DNA from: an uncultured Caryophanales bacterium | GTDB lineage: Bacteria; Bacillota_I; Bacilli_A; RF39; UBA660 | Assembly (NCBI GenBank): GCA_947564265.1 | Contig: CANOBK010000009.1 | Coordinates: 1-58,402 of the forward strand | DNA length: 58,402 bases | Direction of reading: 5' to 3' | Shown: positions 1-7,769 of the stretch, one piece after another | How positions within the stretch are numbered: position 1 is the stretch's first letter | Layout of the letters: the number at the start of each line of letters is the position of its first letter | The notes under the pieces: model-generated | Told to the model about the DNA's origin: nothing | Database searches by the model: none | The model's input: only the letters and a program-made list of their open reading frames with translations | Position numbers and translations under genes: made by a program

Positions 1-69
1 GTAAAATATTTAAAGGATCATCTAGGATCTGATCATTGTCCCTATGTCTTAGAATTAAAAGAACAATAA
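1..69 (+). CDS. exoA: Exodeoxyribonuclease III, C-terminal end only
   Basis: Frame 1 is open from the left edge to a TAA at 67-69 and encodes 22 residues ending in LGSDHCPYVLELKEQ. The GSDHCP motif followed by a hydrophobic strand is the hallmark C-terminus of the exonuclease III/AP endonuclease family (Xth/ExoA). In that family the Asp-His pair sits in the active site and coordinates catalysis during base-excision repair. The body of the gene lies outside the window. The call rests on one short but highly diagnostic motif; another EEP-fold nuclease is the only realistic alternative. Confidence 0.72.
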   Translation, partial: VKYLKDHLGSDHCPYVLELKEQ

Positions 70-107
70 TAGTTAAAAGTAAGATATATAAGTATGGAGG
101 TGAGAAA

Positions 108-149
108 ATGAGAATGAATCGAGTTGTAGAACATGATTTTTCTAGATAA
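108..149 (+). CDS. Putative 13-residue leader peptide upstream of the ABC-F gene
   Basis: A strong ribosome binding site (GGAGGTGA, 96-103) precedes ATG 108, which encodes MRMNRVVEHDFSR before TAA at 147-149. The stop codon lies inside the left arm of a perfect hairpin. Many antibiotic-inducible ABC-F and erm genes are preceded by a short translated leader whose ribosome stalls when the drug is bound and thereby opens the downstream gene. The position, size, strong RBS and overlap with RNA structure fit this. The function is inferred; the peptide itself has no recognisable motif. Confidence 0.5.
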   Translation: MRMNRVVEHDFSR

Positions 150-172
150 TTAAAATTAAATCTATCTAGAAA
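139..172 (+). promoter_or_regulatory. Leader hairpin, possible attenuation element of the ABC-F gene
   Basis: A perfect 10-bp inverted repeat (139-148 with 163-172, core TCTAGATA/TATCTAGA, 14-nt loop) contains the leader-peptide stop codon. It has no U-tract, so it is not a plain terminator. Further on, GTCCT at 183-187 can pair with AGGAC at 212-216, which would cover the ABC-F ribosome binding site (207-214). Together with the leader ORF this suggests ribosome-dependent attenuation; the switch itself is inference. Confidence 0.45.
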
Positions 173-219
173 TAGTCATCATGTCCTACTTTGAAATAAA
201 ATAAGAAAGGAAGGACAAA

Positions 220-1722
220 ATGTTTGAAACTAGAGATTTGACTATCTCAGTAGATGGTAGATATTTAATTAAAAAGTTAACATTCACTTTAAATAAAGGT
301 GATAAACTCGCAATTATTGGAGAAGAGGGAAATGGGAAATCAACTTTACTAAAATCCATTCTTGGAATTTGTAAATATGCTAAGGTAGAAGGAACTATTG
401 ATTCTAAAAGAAATCGGATTGGTTACTTAGAACAATCTATGGATGAGGATATTCAAGATAAAAAGGTCTATGACTTTTTATTCGAAGATGATTGTGGTTA
501 TTATAATAAAATAAATCATTTATATAAATGCTTAACCTTAATAAGTTTAGATGATAGTATATTAGAACGGATAATTCATACTTTATCTGGTGGGGAAAAG
601 GTAAAAATTGGGATTCTAAAACTTTTATTAGATGAATACGATATTCTCTTTTTAGATGAACCTACAAATGATTTAGATATTGATACTCTCAATTGGTTAG
701 AAACTTTTATTAATACTAGTGATAAACCGATTCTATATGTTTCCCACGATGAAACACTTTTATCAAATACCGCAAACATGATTTTGCATCTGGAACAAAT
801 TAAGAATAAAACAGAATGTAGACATACATTATTAAGAGTAGACTATGATACTTATGTAGAACAAAGACTTTGTTTCATTGAAAAACAAACAAGAATTGCG
901 AAATCTGAAAAAAGAGAATTTAAAAAAAGCCAAGAAAAATTACAACAAGTAATGCAGAAAGTTGAGTATCAGCAAAATACAATTTCTAGAAGTGATCCTC
1001 ATGGCGCTAGAATGTTGAAAAAGAAAATGCACTCTTTAAAATCTCAAGAGAAAAAATTAGATTGTGCAGATTTAACTCAAATGCCAGATATTGAAGAGCG
1101 GATTCATTTCTTTTTTGAAGATGTGGAAATTCCTAAAAATAAGAGTATTTTAAAATTAGATTTTCCAGAGTTAAAAGTTCAAAATAAAGTATTAGCCAAA
1201 AATATTAAATTGGATATTATTGGTAATGTTCATTTGTGTATTATTGGCAGAAATGGGGTAGGAAAATCTACTTTAATCAAAAGAATTTATCAAGAATTAA
1301 GTACGAGAGATGACATTCATGTTGGATATATGCCTCAAAACTATGATGATATTTTAAATCAGTATGAGAATGTATTAGATTTTATGGTACCAGGAAAAGA
1401 CAAAGAAGACATCACAAAAACCAGAATGTATTTAGGAAATATGAATTTTACCAAAGAAGAAATGATAGGGAAAATTAAAAATTTAAGCAATGGGACAAAG
1501 GCAAAGTTATTTTTAATGAAATTGGTAATTGATCAGTGTAATGTTTTAGTCTTAGATGAACCTACTAGAAATGTAAGTCCGCTATCTAACCCCGTGATAC
1601 GGAGAGTTTTAAAAGAATTTAATGGGACTATTATTAGTGTATCCCATGACAGAAAGTACATTGAAGAAGTGATTGACTATTTATATGTTTTAACAGAAAA
1701 TGGGTTAACAAGAAAATTTTAG
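220..1722 (+). CDS. ABC-F family ATPase, probable ribosomal (antibiotic target) protection protein
   Basis: This is a soluble 500-residue protein with two ABC ATPase domains and no membrane segment, the ABC-F layout. Domain 1 has a Walker A (GEEGNGKST, about 34-42), signature LSGGE (122-126) and Walker B ending FLDEPTND. A basic, helical linker follows (about 205-285). Domain 2 has Walker A GRNGVGKST (343-351), a divergent signature LSNGT and a Walker B LDEPTRN. Proteins of this family bind the ribosomal E site; the Vga/Lsa/Msr-like members displace antibiotics. The start has a good RBS (AAGGAAGG), and a leader peptide with hairpins lies just upstream, which fits drug-inducible expression. 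The antibiotic class cannot be read from sequence, and a housekeeping EttA-like role is less likely given the length and the leader. Confidence 0.82.
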   Translation: MFETRDLTISVDGRYLIKKLTFTLNKGDKLAIIGEEGNGKSTLLKSILGICKYAKVEGTIDSKRNRIGYLEQSMDEDIQDKKVYDFLFEDDCGYYNKINHLYKCLTLISLDDSILERIIHTLSGGEKVKIGILKLLLDEYDILFLDEPTNDLDIDTLNWLETFINTSDKPILYVSHDETLLSNTANMILHLEQIKNKTECRHTLLRVDYDTYVEQRLCFIEKQTRIAKSEKREFKKSQEKLQQVMQKVEYQQNTISRSDPHGARMLKKKMHSLKSQEKKLDCADLTQMPDIEERIHFFFEDVEIPKNKSILKLDFPELKVQNKVLAKNIKLDIIGNVHLCIIGRNGVGKSTLIKRIYQELSTRDDIHVGYMPQNYDDILNQYENVLDFMVPGKDKEDITKTRMYLGNMNFTKEEMIGKIKNLSNGTKAKLFLMKLVIDQCNVLVLDEPTRNVSPLSNPVIRRVLKEFNGTIISVSHDRKYIEEVIDYLYVLTENGLTRKF

Positions 1723-1777
1723 TGGATGATCTTTCTCTATATTTATGGTATATTAAAAATATTTATTAGGTGATTTT

Positions 1778-2593
1778 ATGTTAAGAATGAGTAATCCAGA
1801 AGACAAGTTAAAAATGATGAATTATTATAGAACTAGCGATATGATAAATTTATTAACCTTTTTCCCTGAATTAAGTCCTGTTAGAGATTTAACGATTGTA
1901 GAAAGCGTAGAAGAATATTTGTATCATAAAGATTTCTTAGATAGTTTTGACCAAAATCGATTTGATACTTTAAAAGGTAGAATTCCTATTTTAGGAGTAG
2001 AAAATGCAGGAAAAAGTAATTGTTTTTATGATTACTTAGTGAAAACTAAGGAAAAAGATCCTCTTGGCGTAATTGTCTTGTTTAATATTACTAGTGAACC
2101 ATCTGAAAGATATGAGAGATATGCGGGAATATCCGTCGGAGTAGATTTAGGAAAAAATGTTATCATAGAGGCTGTTTCTAAAGGATTTGATGGAAGGGAA
2201 GTTTCGAAAAGTATTTGTACTCATGAAAGATATTTGATTCCGTGGCATGATTTAAGAAAAATTAGTATTGGAAATTTCAAAGAATATCAAACATATCAAA
2301 TTAGTAATGCAGAATATCAAAAAACTAGAAATGAGAGAATCTCTTTTTTAGAATCAGTAGGTCTAAATTCTGCTGTTTTTTCTAAATATATTCCTGAAAA
2401 TTATCAAGAAATACCGGATTTTGTTTGGTTAAGTGTCATTAGAAATCTTCTCAAACAATTAGAAAAAAACGAAGATATTCTGGCAAGTTATGGGTTTACT
2501 AATTTTGCTATTTCTGGGCATACAGAAGGGAAACAATTTTCTCCTTGGGCAATGTTTGATAAGAGTAGATATTTATCAGTAGAGAAGAAGTAA
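1778..2593 (+). CDS. Hypothetical protein, 271 aa
   Basis: I do not recognise this family. The start is ATG 1778 with RBS TAGGTGA, and an extended -10-like sequence lies just upstream (about 1746-1754). The protein is soluble, with no signal peptide or membrane segment. Residues around 70-77 (GVENAGKS) formally match a Walker A pattern after a hydrophobic strand, but no convincing Walker B or other NTPase motif follows, so nucleotide binding is only a possibility. It is monocistronic: it follows the ABC-F gene by 55 bp and is closed by a terminator. Confidence 0.6.
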   Translation: MLRMSNPEDKLKMMNYYRTSDMINLLTFFPELSPVRDLTIVESVEEYLYHKDFLDSFDQNRFDTLKGRIPILGVENAGKSNCFYDYLVKTKEKDPLGVIVLFNITSEPSERYERYAGISVGVDLGKNVIIEAVSKGFDGREVSKSICTHERYLIPWHDLRKISIGNFKEYQTYQISNAEYQKTRNERISFLESVGLNSAVFSKYIPENYQEIPDFVWLSVIRNLLKQLEKNEDILASYGFTNFAISGHTEGKQFSPWAMFDKSRYLSVEKK

Positions 2594-2596
2594 AAA

Positions 2597-2620
2597 TGAA
2601 TCGCAGAAATGCGATTTTTT
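2597..2620 (+). terminator. Rho-independent terminator
   Basis: Stem AATCGCA (2599-2605)/TGCGATT (2610-2616) with a GAAA tetraloop, followed by a T-run. It lies 6 bp after the stop of the hypothetical gene ending at 2593. Confidence 0.85.
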
Positions 2621-2726
2621 CATTTGTTATTCCCATAGTCTCATGAATTTTCACCAATTTTTCATAATCTAATCACACAAAGTTCAAAAAAAATGAATAG
2701 AATGGTAACACGAAAGGAGAAGTTCT

Positions 2727-3422
2727 ATGTATCATGCTAATTTTAAAAGAGTGGAAGAGAAATATTTGTTATCTAAAAAACAAGGAGATTTACTCTTAAA
2801 AAAGATTCGCTCTTATATAGAAAAAGACGAATATTATGAGTCGACGATTTGTAATATTTATTTTGATACCCCAGATCATAAATTAATTATTAATTCGTTA
2901 GAAAAACCGATTTATAAAGATAAAATTCGATTAAGAAGTTATAATATTCCAAGTTTAGATGATGATGTTTTTCTCGAAGTGAAATGTAAGTATGATGGAG
3001 TTGTCAGTAAGAGAAGAATTAAGTTGACCCTGAAAGAGTTTTATAACTACTTAGAAAGCAGGGAAGTTCCAAAGAATCATCAGATTATGAAAGAACTTGA
3101 CTATTTATTTCGTTTTTATCAGCTACAGCCATCCTACTTTATCGCTTATGATAGAAAAAGTTATCGAGGAATTTACGATAATGAGTTACGAATCACAATT
3201 GATTCTAATTTACGAAGTAGGAGAGAGGACTTACAACTAGAGCTTGGTGATGCAGGAAAAAGATATTTTTCTGAAGATCATTATATTATGGAAATTAAAA
3301 CATTGAATGCGATGCCCTTATGGTTAGTTCAGTGTTTATCAGAATTAAAAATATTTCCAATTTCATTTTCGAAGTATGGAAGTATTTATCAAAAGGAAGG
3401 GAAGAAAGTTTATGCTAACTAG
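2727..3422 (+). CDS. VTC-domain (polyphosphate polymerase-like) protein
   Basis: This 231-residue protein is essentially one VTC/CYTH-type tunnel-fold domain. Visible family motifs are FKRVEEKYLL near the N-terminus, FDTPDH, KIRLRSY, EVKCKYDGVVSKRR, AYDRKSYRG, RITIDSNLRSR and a C-terminal MEIKTLNAMPLWL. These supply the alternating basic and acidic residues that line the triphosphate tunnel. Yeast Vtc4, the family reference, makes polyphosphate from ATP. Many bacterial versions sit beside DUF4956 and secreted CotH/DUF4353 proteins, as here; their substrate is not established. The stop codon overlaps the next start (3412), so the two genes are translationally coupled. Confidence 0.8.
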   Translation: MYHANFKRVEEKYLLSKKQGDLLLKKIRSYIEKDEYYESTICNIYFDTPDHKLIINSLEKPIYKDKIRLRSYNIPSLDDDVFLEVKCKYDGVVSKRRIKLTLKEFYNYLESREVPKNHQIMKELDYLFRFYQLQPSYFIAYDRKSYRGIYDNELRITIDSNLRSRREDLQLELGDAGKRYFSEDHYIMEIKTLNAMPLWLVQCLSELKIFPISFSKYGSIYQKEGKKVYAN

Positions 3423-4083
3423 TTTATTTTCAAATACTAGTAGTAACGTTGAGTTATCTAGTATCTTAATTTGTTCAATTGTATCGATTGTTTTGGGATT
3501 TATGATTGCGTTTACGCATATGAAGACATCAAAATATAGTAAAAATTTTTTAATTACTTTGGTCGTGTTACCTGTTTTGGTTCAAGTAGTAATGATTATA
3601 GTGAATGGAAATCTTGGAACTTCTGTTGCGATTGCGGGAGCTTTTAGCTTGGTTCGTTTTCGAAGCCTTCCAGGAACTTCAAAGGAGATTCTAAGTGTGT
3701 TCTTTGCGATGACGGTTGGTATTATTACAGGAGTCGGTCATGTGTTTTTTGCAGCTATTATCACAGTTCTTGTTTGCTTGGTTATTTTCCTATTTCATGC
3801 TATTTCTTTATTTGATCCAGATAATAAGGAGAGAATTTTAAAAGTAACAGTTCCAGAGAATCTGGATTATACCAGTATGTTCAATGAAATTTTTGAACAG
3901 TATACGAAAAGTGCTGTACTTGATCAGGTAAAGACGACCAATATGGGAAGTTTATTCGATTTAAGTTATCGAATTGTTTTAAATCAGGGAACAAATGAAA
4001 AAGAATTCATTGATGAAATTCGGATTAAAAATGGAAATTTGAAAGTAATATTAAGTCATCCAATCGATGGTACTGATATGTAG
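3412..4083 (+). CDS. DUF4956 family membrane protein
   Basis: I place the start at ATG 3412 (MLTSLFSNTS), overlapping the VTC stop by 11 bp and preceded by AAGGAAGGG. The upstream in-frame ATG at 3376 lies deep in the VTC gene and lacks an RBS. The 223-residue protein has about four hydrophobic segments in the first 140 residues, including the conserved stretch GAFSLVRFRSLPGTSKE, then a soluble C-terminal domain. This matches DUF4956, which habitually neighbours VTC-domain genes. A membrane partner for the VTC enzyme is inferred from that co-occurrence only. Confidence 0.8.
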   Translation: MLTSLFSNTSSNVELSSILICSIVSIVLGFMIAFTHMKTSKYSKNFLITLVVLPVLVQVVMIIVNGNLGTSVAIAGAFSLVRFRSLPGTSKEILSVFFAMTVGIITGVGHVFFAAIITVLVCLVIFLFHAISLFDPDNKERILKVTVPENLDYTSMFNEIFEQYTKSAVLDQVKTTNMGSLFDLSYRIVLNQGTNEKEFIDEIRIKNGNLKVILSHPIDGTDM

Positions 4084-4090
4084 GTGAACT

Positions 4091-5869
4091 ATGAAGAATA
4101 AGAAAAATTATTGGTTGTTGGGATTTGTTATTTTGGTTGTAATCTGTATTCTTGTTTTTCCAAAGTTTTTAGAAAAGAAGGAGAACTCTAAAGAATCAAA
4201 AAGCAATGCAGATTCTATTACAATGGAGATTAATACTGATGATGATGACGAGAAAATTGATTGGAGTCGATATGAGACTGTTAGTCATGAATTAACGAAA
4301 AGTTTGACGATTACAAAAGAAGGAATCTATCAATTAACAGGAACAATTGAGGATGGGCTTATTACAGTTAACACAAGTGGAAATGTGAAATTAGTTCTAG
4401 ATAATGTTCACATCACAAATTCAAGTGGACCTGCAATTTATGTTCAAGAAGCTGAAGATGTAGTCATTTCTACTGTTTCAGATAGTACAAATTATCTAGA
4501 AGATGGTTCTAGTTATAAAGGGTATGATACCGATGTAATTGGCACAATCTTTAGTCATGATGATATTACCTTTGAGGGAGAGGGAACTTTAGTTGTTACT
4601 TCGAACTGTGAAGACGCAATTGTTTCTAAGGATGATTTAAAAATTGTAAATGGAACTTATCAGATTACTTCTGCCGATGATGGAATTCGTGGAAAAGATT
4701 CTGTTTATATCAAAAATGGTGTTTTTGAAATTACAGCAAAGGGAGATGGAATTAAGTCTACCAATGATACTGATGCAGGGAAGGGATACATCTTAATAGA
4801 AGATGGAACTTTTAAAATAGATGCTACTCTTGATGGGATTCAAGCGGAAACAAAACTTTTCATTCAAAATGGAACTTTTCATATTACAACGGGTGGCGGA
4901 AGTAGTATTACTAGTACTCGTGAAGATTGGGGACGTTGGGGTACTACAAGTTCTAGTAACAGTGATAGTGCGAAAGGTATCAAATCTGGAGATAATTTGG
5001 TAATTGAAAATGGTGATATTACGATTGATTCTTCTGATGATTCGATTCATTCCAATAATTATATCGGAATAAAAAGTGGGACTTATCATTTAAGTTCAGG
5101 TGATGATGGGATGCATGCGGATACTGAACTAATTATTGATGGTGGAGAAATTGATATTACAAAGAGTTATGAAGGATTAGAAGCGTCTAAGATTACCATC
5201 CATGATGGTACCATTCGTGTTGTTTCTTCTGATGATGGAATTAATGTCGCAGGAGGTAAAGATTCTTCCTCGATGGATCGTCCTGGTGCTAATCACTTTT
5301 CAAGTAACTCTAATTGTACGCTAACGATTAACGGAGGAACTATCTATGTAGACGCCTCTGGTGATGGATTAGATGCGAATGGCTCTATTTATATGTATGG
5401 TGGTACAGTTACAGTAGATGGACCAACCAATAGTGGAAATGGAGCTTTGGATTATGATAGAGAATTTGTAATTGATGGTGGAATATTAATCGCAGGTGGT
5501 GCGAGTGGTATGGTACAGGGCGTAAGTTCCACATCTAGTATCTATAATTTATTAATTAATTTTTCTTCGAATTATGGGGATTCTGATACGATTATGATTG
5601 CGGACTCTAATAATCAAGAAATTGTATCTTATCATTCTGATAAATCATATTCTTCTTTAGTAGTAGCTTCTCCTGAGTTACAAAATGGAGGAACCTATAC
5701 AATTAAAGTAAATGGAACTGATTATCAAACGTTTACGATTTCTAGTATTACTACTACAGTCGGCAATACACAAACTATGGGAGGACCTGGCGGGAATCCA
5801 GGAGGAGACCCAGGTAGAAATCCTGGAGGTTCCCCTAGTGGTGGTAAAGGAAACCGTGTTCCTCGTTAA
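4091..5869 (+). CDS. Cell-surface DUF4353 (carbohydrate-binding domain-containing) protein
   Basis: The protein has 592 residues: an N-terminal membrane anchor or signal (about 7-27), an acidic Ser/Asn-rich spacer, then many beta-strand repeats of the form DGI...G.Y.I.S.DDGI (about 75-500). This is the repetitive beta-helix-like pattern annotated as DUF4353 or carbohydrate-binding domain. The C-terminus is a Gly/Pro-rich low-complexity tail (from about 563) ending in basic residues, with no LPXTG motif. It starts 7 bp after the DUF4956 gene and is the last gene of this three-gene operon, before a strong terminator. It is probably an exported surface protein handled with the VTC/DUF4956 pair; its ligand is unknown. 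Confidence 0.75.
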   Translation: MKNKKNYWLLGFVILVVICILVFPKFLEKKENSKESKSNADSITMEINTDDDDEKIDWSRYETVSHELTKSLTITKEGIYQLTGTIEDGLITVNTSGNVKLVLDNVHITNSSGPAIYVQEAEDVVISTVSDSTNYLEDGSSYKGYDTDVIGTIFSHDDITFEGEGTLVVTSNCEDAIVSKDDLKIVNGTYQITSADDGIRGKDSVYIKNGVFEITAKGDGIKSTNDTDAGKGYILIEDGTFKIDATLDGIQAETKLFIQNGTFHITTGGGSSITSTREDWGRWGTTSSSNSDSAKGIKSGDNLVIENGDITIDSSDDSIHSNNYIGIKSGTYHLSSGDDGMHADTELIIDGGEIDITKSYEGLEASKITIHDGTIRVVSSDDGINVAGGKDSSSMDRPGANHFSSNSNCTLTINGGTIYVDASGDGLDANGSIYMYGGTVTVDGPTNSGNGALDYDREFVIDGGILIAGGASGMVQGVSSTSSIYNLLINFSSNYGDSDTIMIADSNNQEIVSYHSDKSYSSLVVASPELQNGGTYTIKVNGTDYQTFTISSITTTVGNTQTMGGPGGNPGGDPGRNPGGSPSGGKGNRVPR

Positions 5870-5887
5870 AAACAATTTTTGCGTACT

Positions 5888-5923
5888 AAAAAACTACTTT
5901 CATCTTTGGGAGTAGTTTTTAAT
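5888..5923 (+). terminator. Rho-independent terminator (probably bidirectional)
   Basis: A perfect 10-bp stem AAAAACTACT (5888-5897)/AGTAGTTTTT (5911-5920) lies between the convergent DUF4353 and VOC genes. The A-rich and T-rich flanks allow it to work on both strands. Confidence 0.85.
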
Positions 5924-5938
5924 ATTTCTAGTTTTTTA

Positions 5939-6298
5939 CTAATCCTTTTTCTTTTTAATGAATTGAATAGATAAACCACTATTATCGTCTATAAAGAAAC
6001 TTTTGCGATTTAAATCTCCATAGAAAATTTCTGCGTCCTCTTCCTTATATCCCAATTGTTTCACAATTTGAAAAACTTCTTTTTCATCCGTAAAACGATA
6101 TGCGATATGATTCATTTTAGGAAATTCTTTTTTTAGTGGCTCAAATATCTCTAAGCTGCTACCTGAAAGTTCTAAAGTTGCCCATTTGTATTCCTCATCA
6201 TCAAACTTGTTTTGTAATTGATATCCTAATTTCTCATAGAAATTAATTGACTTTTCTAAATTGGATACTGTGATTGCGATGTGATCTAATTCTAACAT
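5939..6298 (-). CDS. VOC family protein (glyoxalase/bleomycin-resistance fold)
   Basis: This 119-residue protein is a single vicinal-oxygen-chelate domain. It opens with LDHIAITVSNLEKSINFYEKLGY, the typical first beta-alpha-beta-beta unit with a metal-ligand His. A second half follows with NHIAYRF and a strand ending GLSIQFI. Members include lactoylglutathione lyase and methylmalonyl-CoA epimerase-like enzymes and small-molecule-binding resistance proteins. The substrate cannot be assigned. It is transcribed alone on the minus strand, with RBS GGAGGTAG upstream of ATG 6298. Confidence 0.8.
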   Translation of the reverse strand: MLELDHIAITVSNLEKSINFYEKLGYQLQNKFDDEEYKWATLELSGSSLEIFEPLKKEFPKMNHIAYRFTDEKEVFQIVKQLGYKEEDAEIFYGDLNRKSFFIDDNSGLSIQFIKKKKD

Positions 6299-6346
6299 AA
6301 CTACCTCCGATTTCTATTATAAAATTGGTAGTAGGAAGTATTTATG

Positions 6347-6928
6347 CTAGTTATTGATAATTTTATGAATTCGATTTAAGTTGAGATGTCTAATATCGTT
6401 TTTATCTTCTGAATACTGAGCAACAATCATGATTAATTTTTCATAAATATAAATTTGTTTTGGATAGATTACTCTAGTTTTTGTTTCACCTTTACTAGAG
6501 TATTCTATTTTAATACCGGTATTTTTAACAATGGCATTTTTCATATTATCTAGAATTTCTTTTTTTGATTCCTCTAACTGAGTATCTTCATCATTTACTA
6601 ATCTACAGTAGTTTTTAATTTTCTGTTTTAATGTATTTAATTTTTGAATTTTTTCTTTATCTTGGGTTTCTTTTATTAATTGATCTAAGGTATCAATATC
6701 ATTGGGATTAAATAATATGGAGGGTAATTCTATTTTTGAACGTAACTGGTACCCGCCATCTTTTCCTAAGAACGAATCAATATAAAACCCTTCTTTTTCT
6801 AATTCTTCTTTGTATGATCTTACCATTCTTGGACTAACTTCTAATCGTTCAGAAAGTTCTTTACAAGTATATTTTCTTCCTGATGATAAGATATCAAGCA
6901 TTTTAATATTTTTTGATATTTTCGACAT
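6347..6928 (-). CDS. Compact HTH (DeoR/HTH_11) transcriptional regulator with a C-terminal WYL-like domain
   Basis: The protein has 193 residues. The N-terminal winged helix-turn-helix (about 5-60; YTCKELSERLEVSPRMVRSY) is the HTH_11/YafY type. The C-terminal part (about 135-193) follows the WYL pattern, with IKIEYSSKGETKTRVIYP and then DIRHLNLNRIHKI, although the W-Y-L triad itself reads as other hydrophobic residues. WYL regulators sense small ligands or nucleic acid and are often repressors. The gene starts 26 bp after the SDR gene on the same strand, so the two probably form one transcript, and the SDR may be its target. Confidence 0.72.
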   Translation of the reverse strand: MSKISKNIKMLDILSSGRKYTCKELSERLEVSPRMVRSYKEELEKEGFYIDSFLGKDGGYQLRSKIELPSILFNPNDIDTLDQLIKETQDKEKIQKLNTLKQKIKNYCRLVNDEDTQLEESKKEILDNMKNAIVKNTGIKIEYSSKGETKTRVIYPKQIYIYEKLIMIVAQYSEDKNDIRHLNLNRIHKIINN

Positions 6929-6954
6929 ACAATCACCTGATATTGATATTTTTC

Positions 6955-7710
6955 TTATTTTAAAAGAATACCACCGTTCACGTTTACATTTTCACCATTG
7001 ATATAATCTGCTTTATCACTTAGAAGGAATAAAACTAAATTAGCAGTATCTTCTGTTTTCCCTAATCTTTTACTAGGATTTTTTTCTGCGGTTGCTTGAA
7101 TTTCTTCCTCTGTATAACTTTGCATTCCAAGAGGCGTTAGGGTTAGGGAAGGACTGACTGTATTTACTTTGATGTTATATTTTGCTAATTCAAGAGCTGC
7201 ACATTGTGTAAGCATAATAGTTGCTGCTTCACAAGTACAGTAAGCAATTGAATCTTCCATGGGCCTAGTTCCAAGTCTAGATGCAATATTTATAACTCTG
7301 GGTGCATTAGATTTTTTCATTAGTGGAATTGCATTCTTTATACATTGCCATCTTGCTACGACATTTACATTTAACTCATGTTGATATTCTTCTACTGTTA
7401 AATCCTCAATAGATAATACCTTATCATAAGCGGCACAATTTACTAAACCATCTAATTTGCCATATTTTTTTGTGATTTTATCAAACATTTCATTAATATC
7501 ATTTTCTTTTGATAGATCTGCTTTGACTAATAAAGTATTTTCTTTATAACTTGATAACTCTTTCATTGTTTCCTCTGCCATTTTGTCATTATGACCATAG
7601 GTTATGATAACGTTTGCTTGATTTTCTAATAATTGCTTTGCAATTTGGCGCCCTATCCCAGATGTTGATCCAGTTACAAGAACTACTTTGTTTTTGAAAT
7701 CTATATTCAT
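6955..7710 (-). CDS. SDR family oxidoreductase (FabG-like) with an altered YxxxK motif
   Basis: This 251-residue Rossmann protein has the SDR cofactor motif TGSTSGIG (about 13-20), NCAA (91-94) and the catalytic Ser (S144). The active-site motif reads Y157-C-T-C-E161: the lysine that normally lowers the Tyr pKa and holds the nicotinamide ribose is a glutamate. The rest of the fold, including the C-terminal NVNGGILLK, is intact, so this may be a pseudo-enzyme or use unusual chemistry. RBS ATGGAGGAT precedes ATG 7710, and the HTH-WYL regulator follows in the same transcript. The family is certain, the activity is not. Confidence 0.85.
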   Translation of the reverse strand: MNIDFKNKVVLVTGSTSGIGRQIAKQLLENQANVIITYGHNDKMAEETMKELSSYKENTLLVKADLSKENDINEMFDKITKKYGKLDGLVNCAAYDKVLSIEDLTVEEYQHELNVNVVARWQCIKNAIPLMKKSNAPRVINIASRLGTRPMEDSIAYCTCEAATIMLTQCAALELAKYNIKVNTVSPSLTLTPLGMQSYTEEEIQATAEKNPSKRLGKTEDTANLVLFLLSDKADYINGENVNVNGGILLK

Positions 7711-7769
7711 TTATAAATCCTCCATTTCAATTTCATTATAATATATTTTAGGATTTATTTGTACATTTA

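Noticed and set aside
1985-2015. Walker A-like GVENAGKS in the 271-aa hypothetical protein
   Set aside because: It matches the pattern, but no Walker B or further NTPase motif supports it, so I do not call an NTPase.
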